Shown in pieces: positions 42,041 to 53,100 of a DNA stretch of 64,000 bases. Position numbers and translations under genes: made by a program. How positions within the stretch are numbered: the first letter of the stretch is position 1; each line of letters starts with the position of its first letter. The notes beneath the pieces are model-generated. The model made no database searches, was not told where the DNA came from, and worked only from the letters and a program-made list of their open reading frames with translations. Source of the stretch: Tenebrio molitor (lineage: Eukaryota; Arthropoda; Insecta; Coleoptera; Tenebrionidae); assembly GCF_963966145.1 (NCBI RefSeq), contig NC_091046.1, forward strand, positions 32,922,001 through 32,986,000, in the 5' to 3' direction.

Positions 42041-42829
42041 TTCAATATAATATTTTAAATAGCTAAATCGTTTTGCAAATAAAAACAACAACTTAACCTC
42101 ATTCAAAAATATTGGCGGTAACAAAATGAAATGACCACGCGGTTGACCAACACAACATCCACCGTGCGCATGTGGTGTTAATTTTACCCATCGCTAGAGG
42201 TGGGTTAAAAGTGTTAACTGGGTGCAAAACCTAGGTGTCCTTATGAACGCCCTATCCGGATATTTGGGTTAACGCAGATGTTGTCATAAACGCCTTGGGT
42301 TACTCCAGAGTTACTCGAGTGAATTTCATGAACGCACCCCAGAACAATTAGCAGGGGTAAATCATTAGGACGAGCACCAGTATCTGATGAAATACTCAAG
42401 GATTTGAAAGAAATGGTGGAAAAGACTACAGATATCCATAGCCTGTTTATCTCAACAATCTGGTGTACCACGATGCACTTGTCACAAAATCATTAAAAAT
42501 AGGCTACAACTGCATCTTTATAAAATTAGTGTTGTACAGCCGCCCGCAAAAGAATCGAGCCTACCCGGCTGCAAGGGAATAATCACCTCTCATAAACTCG
42601 TAAATCTAGCCTGCAACACTATTTCGGACAGTTTGGTATACGAGGGTTGTTTCATTAATTTTTGGTCATTACTTAGACGCTTCTGAATTAAAAATGTTTC
42701 TTTTCTTAGATATCCCTAGAGTTTGTCTGTCTCTATATTTAAAAATTATTAATATAATTCGATTGCAATAAATGTGATTTGTAACGGCCGACGTTTAGTA
42801 AAACTATAAAAATATGTGTATTAGCCCTG

Positions 42830-43312
42830 CTAAAATTTAAAAACTACCACCTGTTGAATTAAGTTGGTAAAATTAAAATTACACTAAGGCCCAGTTTATT
42901 CACCTTCAAGTAACTTTATTTGATAATTACCGTGGATCTACCAATAGCAGATTCTAAATCATAGCAACTACTGGCCAGATAAATTTACTTGAAGGTGAAT
43001 AAACCTGGCCTAAATGTCCAAATGATAACTTTTATATTACTAGGATGCCAGCTAGACCTTTTGATCGATCTCTTTATTATGCCAAAAAGTGAGTGCCGTA
43101 AAAATAATGAAATCTTTTAAATAACAAGATTACAACAAATCGAATTTTTATTTATAGTTTTCATAAGGTATCATTGACATCACCGTAACCAAACATTTCC
43201 ATTTCCCTTATGTCAAAAATCAACTATAGGTAAGCATACAACGTTGTCGGTTGTATTTTCTAGGTAGAATCCAGTGTTGGTGTTTTTTTTTAGTTTTGTA
43301 ACGGATAATAGA
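42830..43312. mobile_element. Probable K-family MITE, divergent
   Basis: ACTACCACCTGTTGAATTAA near the left and GTTGGTGTTTTTTTTTAG then TTTTGTAACGGATAATAG at the right are K-like. The ends are degraded. Confidence 0.5.
42888..43010. mobile_element. Harbinger-type MITE, 123 bp
   Basis: GGCCCAGTTTATTCACCTTC then AAGTAA is inverted at the right (TTACTTGAAGGTGAATAAAC then CTGGCC). TAA flanks both ends (42885-42887 and 43011-43013). Confidence 0.88.
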
Positions 43313-46199
43313 AACCATGTCTCCAAAAAAATTGAATTATAGAGCTAATAAAATAAAATAATTATCAGTAAGTAGTAATACCTAGATATAACAATTGACT
43401 TGAACATCGCATTGATTTGCAAAGGTGATGCCATTCCCAATCCCGATTGATGCATTTTTACAACAAATTGACACAATTTGCATGATTTAAAAAAATGTGA
43501 AACGTATTTATTAGTTACTATAAAGAGTTTGCTTTCAAAAATAATCACCAATTTATTTTAGAGAAAGAGTTACAGTGATGGATAGACGTTAACGAAATTT
43601 TTGATTTTAATATGATGAGTTGAATCTTCAATAAAATGATACACAATCGAAATAACCGGTGTGCTTAATAGAAAAAATAAATATGTAACTAAAATCAAAA
43701 TGATTGTAATAATGAACGTAATAAAATAGATCGTTACAATAGGTAAGAAAATTCTGGGTAAATTTGCAGAGGTAAAGTATCTTTATTAAACAAAACTAAA
43801 ACAACACTGGGGCGGGGAGGTTAAAATGGCCAAACATATTTTAAATAAAATTTTCAGCCGTAAATAAGAATCTCAATAATCGTGAAATAATCGTCAGGTA
43901 TAATAAATTAATCAGGGCTTATGTTTCTTTTACTGTTTGAACAAGTTCTAGCTGTTAGGTACCGTAAACGGTGAGTCTTGCTTTCATACCATCGAGGGTT
44001 TTATGACACAGTTGTAAATTTTGGTATACCGATTACAAAATAGTGAATGTCTGCTTTTATCTAAGTCTTATTTATTTTTTAACTACGAGTATTTTATCCC
44101 ATGTAATGATAATTCATGTGTAACGATCCAAAGTTGATTAAGATCAATATTAAAGAAACGCAACAGAAATAGTGAACAATTGTGCCATTTAATTTTTAAT
44201 GAAACTTATTTGTATCTTACACTACTTGTGTTCTTATTAGCGAAAATAAAAGCACCAAAAGCGGATTTTAAAACAAACAAAAACAACAAAGCAAACCACA
44301 CTGAACTGAGCTAAAATTACTACAAGAAACAATTTGTAAATATGTAGGTAACTAAACCCTTCCCCGAACTACCTGTGACAAGTTGTTTTATAATGGAATT
44401 CCCAGGCAGAAAAATTTTCCTTACCGAAAATCATCCATTTGCCTTTTAGGGCGGGCCTGGTCTCTAGGTATTTTTTATAAATTACTAGCACCGGGCAATG
44501 CTTTGCTATTGCTAAATTTGGTTATGTATGAATGAAATAAATATAAATGCAGTTAGATAACAAATCATTTATTCAATTGAAATCACATGGATTTAATTGT
44601 GTGATGAACTGATGATTCTTTTTTGTTTGTTTTATTGCTGTTTTGTTTTTGATATTGTTTGTTTTCTTGTTCTTCAGCTGAAAGGTGTAGTTGTTAAGTT
44701 ATTCGAATAAAATAAATAGAAATGAATTAGTCCTCTCGGTTTCTATTCTGTATGTTACATCCCATCGTTTATTTTAAATATTAAAAAAGATTCCGACTAC
44801 ATATTTGTGTTTTACTAGCAAGTGGCAATAATTCTGAACGACTGTAATCAGGTTTACAATTATTTTCTTTATTATTTCCAGCATTTTCAAGTAGTAATTT
44901 TTTGTTCGTTTTACCTCAAATAACGTATGGAAACATGGCTTTGATTTTTCTCTCTCATAGCCATGGATACAACATAAATGAAATATGTATTTGCAGACTA
45001 TTGGGATACATAGAATTTTTTGTTTGTTTGAGAATTATTTTCTCCTGTGTGAACGGATTTTGATAAATGTAACAACTTTTCAACTGTGGGCCCACCATGC
45101 CAAAAAAGCCCAATTTACACACGAACTCGTTAAATAAACTACATACTACATATTAAAAAATATTGCCACATTTACTGTAACGAATAGGTCCATTTCTTCT
45201 TGGAAAAAGAAGAATGATTTTTTTTAAACATTTCCACCTGATATGTATTTTAATGACTACTTAACAACGTACTGCTAAGTTGTTCCGTGAATTTTGGGGC
45301 ACCCGGTATAATGTAAAATAGTAGTTTAATACAACGTTTTTTTGTTCGACGAGCCCCTTAAAGGCTCAAAATCGCTTAAAATCTTTAACAGTTTCGGTGT
45401 GGATTTCCACATTAGTTTTATAACAGCTTCTTCATAATTGTCCCCATTTTTGCGTTTCATGTTTCCAGTCCACCCCTTCAACAGCATAGTAGAATCAAGG
45501 AACTATCCAACTTGACGTTGCGCTCTTTTAAGAACTGTTGAAAGTTGAAACTGGCACCACACATTGGCCTTGCTTCGTTTTGTATTTTTTGTTTGAATTT
45601 CATCTATCTTCATTTAAATTTCCTGTCAAATTTGTCGTAGAAGAGTCGATTGTGAACGCACTACGGATTACGGATCACAAATCAGTTGTTTAAATCTTAC
45701 CGTTATTTGTGTTTTTATACCAATGGTGCGTTCACAATCAATTCTTCACGCCAACTTTGATCGGAAATTTAAATGAACACCCGATAATTTTTAAACACTG
45801 TATTTCTCCAAAACCTGAATGACACATTTTATAATTTATTATTTATGCGGTTGACAGAACACATTCCAAAGACGACTATAGAAAATTTGGGATTTTGATA
45901 TAAGGAAAATTATATGGTTTTTGTTTAAATTTTTCTTTGTGTCGTGCGATTTTTTGATCGAATCAACCCTTGTGAGTAGATTAATAACTGGATTTTTTTT
46001 TCGATAATAAATCTACTCACTTGGGAGATTATTAGTGAAAATCTTTTTAGCGTATTAATTTTTGTTTATTTGTTATTCGTAATCATACGATTTTTTAACC
46101 AATAAACGTCATTGTATAACAATTTAAAAAAAATGCAACCGAATTATATTCGTCATTAAACGTTGAAATGCACAATAAAAACTCTACAGTTTTTCATTT
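43313..46199. other. Interior of element M without genes
   Basis: AT-rich sequence with no recognisable coding region. It holds fragments of the GTTCGAC repeat (45045-45130 and 45335-45385) and a MITE of the family at 13421 (about 45610-45785). A short TTACTTAACAACGTACTGC stretch near 45260 was noted without meaning. Confidence 0.45.
45610..45785. mobile_element. Mariner-type MITE, relative of 13421-13597
   Basis: CATTTAAATTTCCTGTCAAA at the left is inverted near the right (GGAAATTTAAATGAACACCC). The interior shares GTCGATTGTGAACGCA and CGGATCACAAATCAG with the earlier copy. Confidence 0.65.
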
Positions 46200-47643
46200 G
46201 TCAGTCAACACCGTTTAAATAAAGGACAAAAACTAATGGTACTGTCCTCGTATATCGAAATGCCTGAAAATGTTGCAGATTAGATTTATGAGTTTACGAC
46301 AGTGGTCAGGTCCCTTTGTCGAAATATGGATTGGTGATTATTTCCTTGCAGAGGGTCGGCTCGATTCTTTTGCGGGCGGCTGTACAAGAACTCCAACCTG
46401 CAGATTATCAAAGTTGTGTTCAGTTTGAAAATCACCTCAATTTCATAATTTAGAGTGCTGAGAATCCACACCAATTTGTAGAGACTCCTTTACATGTTTT
46501 GAAAGTTGGTGTGTGGAACTGTGGATAGCAGTGTTGCTATACCCTTAACTAAGAAATGCTGCAAAATATTTTTGAAAATAAATGAAGAATTGTCAAGTGT
46601 TTAGAAGTTAATGGGGGACATTCTCAATCTATTTTATAAAAAAATACCTATTTGTTATCGTTATTTAGTGTTGTAAATTATGTTGTTGAATACATTTGAT
46701 TTTATTGAAAAACCAGTAAGACTTATTTGTTATGAAAAACACTGTTATTTATATTGGAAGAAAAAATGGGAGTCAATACCATATTGGACAATTCAGACTA
46801 GGTCGTATTTACCACTAGCATAAAACAAGAAATGTGAAAGCACTAAAGCAGACAAAAAGGCAGTATCAAGTATTGTATTGTGGTATACGAGGACAAGGTG
46901 TTCTCAATATGTATCTGTTTGGATTTGTTCTCATACCAATTCCTGTACAGTGTGTGGCGGTACGATGGGGGCAATAATTGTTCCCCTGTGGGTGTTGATA
47001 TTAAATAATAAATACATTAATGGTAGCAAGAGTAAAGCACAGTTGAAACTTGTCTCTGGTTAAAAGCCAACAACCTAACCTGAAAATGTGACATTCATTA
47101 ATTGCCGAACTAAGCGGCACATTCAAAATTTGACAACTTTCCATGGCTGGCTGGACCCGACAATCATTTATAGAGACCCTGTATGTATTTGTCGGATGGT
47201 TTCTCTATTATTTAATTGTCTTTTAATTTGAAGTCGTACAGGACTACAGGATGAATGAAAAGGTATCTTCCATTAAATGCTCAAACTTCTCTACAATTCT
47301 TCCAATTGTTTCTGTGGCAGGAATTGATCGGTCTGGGAAACCTGAAGCAAATGTTGCTTGGAAGTTGCTTAAAAAAGATCCTCCATAATAACATTTAAAC
47401 AAAGAAATACAATTTCATGCCTAGTAGTACTTTTTACTGTTTTTGTGTCAACTTTCTTGCCTTTCTTTCAGTACCACAAACAAGATGTTAGAAAAAAAGT
47501 AAGACCGAAATTAGACAGTAATTTTAATTCTCTCCAACTTTCATTTTAACTATTTTGCCGTAAAATTAATAGGGGAGCCAATAACTGAAACTCTTTATTT
47601 TTACATGTAAAATCCTATGTCTCGTAAACTAATTCTACACCGG

Positions 47644-48436
47644 TATGTATTATGAAATCGAGGCTAAATCCCGTTTTACAGTCACATAGCATAAATACCC
47701 GTTTTACAGTCACATAGCATAAATAACTTAACTCCAAAACGATGACGCTTAGATGGAATATATTGTCCAAAACACAATCGTCCTTTGAATAAAACGAGGC
47801 TCTCGTCGACCAATATTCGTGAAGCCTAGCTTCTTGCATCTGGTCATTAGCAAAGAAGTACCTATAGCTATGTACATTTCACTAATAGTCAGGTCGGCTG
47901 GGTTGTGATTTTTCTTCATAAAGTCATCATCTGCTGCTCTGAGGTAGGAAAATTGTCTATTGCATTCTTCTGTGATATGTTCCACAAATTCCTCAGCGAA
48001 AAATAATTGAAAAAAATCTAGCTGAGTGGAGTTTTCTGGAGAAAAGAATCAAAGTGAAAGTAAAGTTTGTTTATAAATAATAATTGAAGAGAATATACGA
48101 TTCATTTCGTCAACTTTGCAACCACTGTTTCCTTCGTCAAAAACAAAAAATTTTGCTGTCCAATTTGGTTCAAATTTCCAGTCAAAATTATAGGTCGTAC
48201 ACCCTGGATTATTGTCAGCATCAGGGTGTTCGTTCTCTGAAAATTCTTCATTTTCTTGGATTTCTTCTTTGTCTTTAGGGTAGTCTGATAATCCGCCTTT
48301 ATCATCAAGTACTCCTTCATCCTCATCGTCGCTTACCCCGCTTGAGTAAACCTCATCATCACTGTGCTGTTCTAAAACTAATTAGCTAGCTATTTCCTCT
48401 AATTCTTTATCGGTCAAGTTCCTTCTGCGAGACATG
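47644..48436 (-). pseudogene. piggyBac transposase, N-terminal part
   Basis: The minus strand opens MSRRRNLTDKELEEIAS near 48436, typical of piggyBac, followed by a very acidic region (DDEVYSSGVSDDEDEG). After frameshifts and a probable intron, EHITEECNRQFSYLRAADDD and LTISEMYIAIGTSLLM follow. Then comes ILVDESLVLFKGRLCFGQYI with the first catalytic Asp, then PSKRHRFGVKLFMLCDCKTG. A 27-bp tandem duplication sits around 47675-47730. The reading reaches DFIIHTG and is cut by element X, beyond which it resumes at 38353. A deletion has removed the part just before the catalytic Asp. Confidence 0.8.
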
Positions 48437-48675
48437 TCGAACATGATAGGTTACGCGAGTGCCGTATAAATACATATGTTTCGATGAATCTGACGAAAAG
48501 ACGGTTTACAGTAGAGCAACGGCTACCAATGAGAGCTGTAGATTGAAGGTTGGGCTCATTTTATGCGAGCGAACGTAAACGTACGGTACCCGTGGCCTGA
48601 GATACAGCCTAAACAATGTATACGGCACTCGTATTCGATTGATGAAACGTACGTCACCCGTAGAGAAAGGGTTAA

Positions 48676-49530
48676 CTCTACCAATATTTCCCATCATTAC
48701 AGATGCATTGTCTGATGCAAAACCCATGCAATTTTTCAAATTAATATTATTTTTTTTTAAACACATCAGCAATTGAGAGAAATATATCATTTGCAGTTGC
48801 TGAATTTACTTCCACAAGAGCAAAATGGCAGTCATTAACTTTATTTAACTTATCATTAAAAAAACTTACTGCAATGACCAAAGACTTTTTGGTAGATACG
48901 TCGGTTGTCTCATCGATAAATTATCGAAAATTTTGAGTCTCTTAAATGACTAGCTATGTTTTTCCGAACATACGGCCCTATAACATTTTTAATAACTTCT
49001 GTCGTTTTGGTTCTTGAGCAGTTAAGTTCCTTAGCAACGTTTGAATCAGGAAAACAATGAGGAAAAAATTTGCTTCCATGTTCCACGTACAGAAACGGCA
49101 AGTTATGTTCCGCCAAATGAACACAGATTTTTAATTGTGCCTCTTTGACTAATCGGTCCAACCTCTTCTTCTCTTCCGATACTAATAAACATTTTTCAAT
49201 AGAAAGGGTGCCTTTCACTCTGTTGACAAATTTTTTATGTAAACTTGTTGACTCATGCCGTGTTAAATGCTTCCTTCCACCTAGCAATATCTTGTGGCAG
49301 TATGGTTTATTATTTTTTCCACCACCCAGCTGAATTCCTGGGTCCAGACCTCACGGAAGTTCCTTGCTGGAATTGCCGATGTTGTTTACTGTTACCTTAA
49401 TCATTTGTGGGTGTTGTTGAAGTTACTTGTTCTTCTATATCTGGGTGTGGGAGTGATTCTGAGTGCGAAGACTGCGATGCTGAGGGAGTTGAGGTCGAGG
49501 GTTGGAGAGAACGTCTTATTAAAAACATAT
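48676..49530 (-). pseudogene. hAT transposase with BED-type zinc finger, truncated
   Basis: The minus strand reads EVWTQEFSWVVEK and, after a frameshift, KPYCHKILLGGRKHLTRHES then TSLHKKF, a BED-like zinc finger (C, H and H ligands). LPFLYVEHGSKFFPHCFPD and SKFSIIIDETTD follow (the latter after a one-base insertion); IDETTD is the first catalytic block of hAT transposases. GFASDNASVMMGNIGRV carries the second Asp. There the gene is cut at TTAA by the piggyBac element. The family resembles the ZBED5/SCAND3 type of hAT protein. The C-terminal half was not found on the other side of piggyBac. Confidence 0.75.
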
Positions 49531-50124
49531 CAAGAGAATTTATTTGTTATCAAAATTGATGATATTTTCTTTTATAGAAACTTATAACTTATCCATTTCT
49601 GATTCCAGAGGAAAAACTGGAAATTGGCGCCAACACACTTAAGCACACCACGTGCCACGTGCTAATCACTGGTTATTTGCTAATCTAGCTGTTCAAAAAA
49701 CTAGAAACTGGCGTCAACACACTAAAGTGCGCCACAAGCCACGTGCTATGTCACTTGTTATCACTCGGTTGTTGTTGATGTTGATGTGATGTTGTTGCCA
49801 GGTTGCCACTCTGGACTCTGTCAGTTGTTATAAACAAATTGCCAACTGTGACAACTGTGTGTTATCAACAGCGTGGTTACCAAAGTTACTATTACTGGTA
49901 ATTTTTACAGAAGTGGAAAATTAAATTTTTGTCAGCATATATTTACGTAATCGAAAAAATAAAAATGTATCAAAATGTGATTTAAATAAAAAAAGTAGTA
50001 CCATCTACCGGTCATAAGAAAAAATACCAATTTTGGTACAATTGTACCAACGCGGTTTTCTTGTTTTAAAGCATATTTCCTATAGGTTACTTCCATTGGC
50101 GTACATTTTATAAAACATGATATA
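49531..50124. other. No gene seen
   Basis: Near-repeated text ACTGGCGTCAACACACTAAA (about 49620-49760, two copies: GAAATTGGCGCCAACACACT and GAAACTGGCGTCAACACACT, each followed by CGTGCTA) suggests a small tandem duplication upstream of the hAT gene. Nothing else is recognisable. Confidence 0.4.
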
Positions 50125-50159
50125 CAGGGTGTCCCAGAACTCGCGGATCAAATTGAAAC

Positions 50160-53100
50160 TGCACCGTAAAAAAATTTTACAGTACGGATTAGGTGAAATT
50201 CTTTTACCCATTATCCGTAGGGTAATTTTTTAGAAAATAGTAAAATTACATTTTACAATATTTTCGATAAACGAAATTACAAAGCAGGACTGTATTTTTG
50301 CTTTTTAAATTTACAAAATATTTTAATTTTAAAGGGTTAAATTAGAGAAAATAGTAATTTTAGAAGGTAATAATAAAAATGATTTTACTAGACCCAAAAT
50401 ATTTACTAGGTAAATTTGAAACAGAACATTGATTTTATCAAGTAATTTTACTGTGAATAGAAACAATCCACTTGTAATTTGTTTCTGAAGAAGTTTCTAA
50501 TTGTTTTAATAACCTTGGAAATTATTTGTTCAAAAAAAAATCACATTATTTATGTATATGTATAATAATAGTAGTTGATTTAACGAGTTCGTTTCACTCG
50601 AGTTTTAAACTGGCCCACTCATGCCAAAAAAGCCCAAATTACACAAGAACGAGTTAAATACAACGTTTTTTTGTTTGACGAAACCCCCCCTCAAGGCTCC
50701 AAATCGCTGAAAATTTTTTAAATTAGCTTGACGTTTTGTTTTGACAAGTTGTCAAATTTATCAAAATCCGTTCACATAAGTGTCGAACAAAAAAATAATA
50801 TTCTACTTCAAAATTTGCAAAATTTTTTCACACAGTAGACATCAGGTTCATATTTTGAATGAAAGAAAAAGAATTTAAATAAATAAACTTTATTTTGATT
50901 ATAACTACTGTGTTATACAAAATATTACTTATATATTACGTATATAAATTTTTCGAAAAATTATGTAGATATACAGTAATTTATGAAAACAAAGAAAAAA
51001 CATCAGTAACTAATCTATCTATACTCAATGTTTAGAACGGAAAAAAACTTTCTTTAAATTCTTCAACAAAATTAGTTCTCCTACAAAAACATAATACTAT
51101 ACCGGAACAATTTAATTGATGAGTACAAATACATTTTGATCAGTAACTATTTGTAATAATATTTACTAAATAATTAAGTAATAAATCTGAATGCACAGTA
51201 AAATATTTAGAGGCAAGTTAAAAATATATATTCCAAGTTAAAATACTGAATGATCAGTAAAATATTGTTTGGACAGTGGTAAAACATTTTGATCTACGAA
51301 ATTTTAAATCTGATTCAATGAATTTGCGTTTGTTAAGTATTAAATTTAATTTGTGGCACAGAATATTGAAGAACACAAGTAAAAAAACAATTGCTCAGTG
51401 TACAATTTACTTGATTCTTAAAATTGTGTCAATTAGGTACGATTCGAGAAAAACAACATAACCTATAAATTTGACCGCGCAATAGTCTGCAAGTGTCTTG
51501 TGTTATGGTGAAATAAATTGCATAAGTTTACAAGGTAAATTGAGGTATTTATAAATATTTTTTCACAGTCATATTCTGCAGGCGTTCAGGATGAACAATA
51601 GTCTAGTTGCGGAGTACGAAACGTCGGAATCATCCTCTGAGGAAGGACGTCATCACGAATCATCGCCAAAGAGGAGAGTTATAGGAAATTGGATAAAGAT
51701 TGGAGTTTTTTCTGGATCGGATGAGGCTGAAAAATTTATAAAAGATAAAAAAATATGGGGATTTCATTATAAAAATAAAACAGAAGAAGGAATAAAGAAA
51801 TACTTCAGGTGCAATCAAGTTAAACTTCGTGGACAACAATGTTCTGCAAAAATATATCTTCAGTATGATTCGACATCGCATGAAGTGCATTTATTCAAGA
51901 CTAAATCAGAACACAATCATGACTCTATTGAAACAAAAGGCGTTCTTGGAATTGACCCTTCTCTAAAGTTGGAAATCCAAAAACTTTTTGACCTAAAGTT
52001 AAAGCCAAAGGCTATTTTAATAGAATTGTCCAAGAATAGTGATATCAGGAAGCTTCCCTCAAAAAGACAATTAGATAATTACTTGCATCAGTTGCGAGAA
52101 TCCAAATATGGCCCGTCACAAATAAGTGTTGGAGAATTGGAAGCATGGCTACTGAAAAACTCAGTTATTCCAGAAGACTTGCATATCCCTTTCGTCGCAC
52201 AATACGAATTAGAGACTGAGGAAGAGGAAAGCATTTTTCGATTTTTCATAACAAGTAGATATTTGATGAGTATTTGTGCCAACAGTTACAAAATTCATGC
52301 TGATGCAACCTACAAACTCTTGTGGCAAGGTTTTCCAGTTCTAATAGTGGGTACTACCGATATGGATAAACATTTTCACCCTTTTGGTCTTTCTGTTTGT
52401 ACTAATGAGAAGAAGGAGGATTTCAAGTTTCTCTTTAGAGCGTTAGTTGCCACATCAAAGAAATTATTTGAAAAAATATTTGAACCTAACGTGTTGATAT
52501 GTGATGCTGCAAAAAGTATTCAGAATGCTTTCATAGAGATTTTCGGAACTGATAAGTTGATAATCATGTGCTGGGCGCATATGAGGAAAAATGTTCAGAA
52601 ACGTGTAGAGCGTGATGTGGAGAAAAAAAACCGTTCCCTAATTCTGAGTGATATTAACACTCTTCAACTTTCTTCATCTCCAGAGATATTCGAAAAAGCT
52701 GTTGAACTTTTAAAAAAAAAATGGAATACGGAGCAAGCTTTTTTGAATTATTTTGAAAGAGAGTGGCTGTCTGATAATAGCAATTGGTACGAAGGTGTAA
52801 TGAAACATGTACCAAGTACTAATAACACCTTAGAAGCGTTTAATAAAGTTATAAAAGACACTCATACCCTTCGGGAACGCCTTTCATTAAACCATTTTCT
52901 ATCGGTTGCTCTTGAAAGTGTTCAACAATGGTCGAACGACTATAAAACTGAGTTGAAAAAATTTTCGAAAATACCAACAATTACATTGTCCCTGTGGACA
53001 TCTGCCTATCAGTGGACTAAAAAGAATAAACCAGTTCTCATTGTCTCCCAACAGGAGAGTCAAATTAGTTACAAAATTCCAGCAGGGGATTCAACCGAAG

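Larger units (their letters stand above)
39073..42342. mobile_element. Harbinger transposon Z, apparently complete
   Basis: The ends CTGGGGTGCGTTTATGAAA and inverse CTGGGGTGCGTTCATGAAA enclose two convergent, intact genes: a transposase (plus) and a Myb-like protein (minus). AACAAT lies on both sides (39067-39072 and 42343-42348), longer than the usual 3 bp. It has inserted into the coding part of element Y. Confidence 0.88.
42537..46382. mobile_element. Long-TIR element M inserted in element Y
   Basis: CAGCCGCCCGCAAAAGAATC then GAGCC is inverted at 46358-46382, and the arms remain alignable for about 150-180 bp with gaps. TA flanks both ends (42535-42536 and 46383-46384). The mariner reading of element Y resumes exactly at the right end (VVQ to QELQPAD). 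The interior holds MITEs but no transposase. Confidence 0.8.
38932..46640 (+). pseudogene. Mariner-like (DUF4817-type) transposase of element Y, in three pieces
   Basis: Piece 1 (38932-39072) reads MVYSVEQNTFIVVFYFRNG, then CEQIFNN. Piece 2 (42343-42534), after element Z, reads SRGKSLGRAPVSDEILKDL, then (frameshifted) VPRCTCHKIIK and LYKISVVQ. Piece 3 (46383-46640), after element M, reads QELQPADYQSCVQFENHLNF, SAENPHQFVE, LHVLKVGVWN and, after a gap, CLEVNGGHSQSIL. The order is N-terminal domain, helix-turn-helix, start of the catalytic domain, and C-terminal end. Most of the DDE core is deleted and the frames are broken, so the gene is dead. Confidence 0.75.
38606..47181 (+). mobile_element. 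Mariner-like element Y inserted in X
   Basis: CAGGGTCTCTATAAATGATT then GTCTGGTCAAGCCAGCC is inverted at 47140-47181. TA flanks both ends (38604-38605 and 47182-47183). Its transposase is in three pieces separated by elements Z and M. Confidence 0.85.
38354..47643. mobile_element. Long-TIR element X inserted in piggyBac
   Basis: The ends CCGGGTGTAGAATTGGTTTA and inverse CCGGTGTAGAATTAGTTTAC continue as matched arms of about 230 bp (38354-38605 and 47410-47643). TA flanks both ends. Near 47240-47400, minus strand, it retains a fragment reading SNFQATFASGFPDRSIPATE then TIGRIVEKFEH. This resembles the DUF4817-type N-terminal helix-turn-helix of mariner-like transposases. Confidence 0.75.
37682..48671 (-). 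mobile_element. piggyBac element, split by nested insertions
   Basis: The ends are CCCTTTGTGGCCCAAA at 37682 and, inverted, CCCTTTCTCTACGGGTGACG at 48671. TTAA lies outside both (37678-37681 and 48672-48675), the diagnostic piggyBac target. The transposase is on the minus strand, N-terminal part at the right and C-terminal part at the left. The two parts join exactly across element X (38354-47643). Confidence 0.85.
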
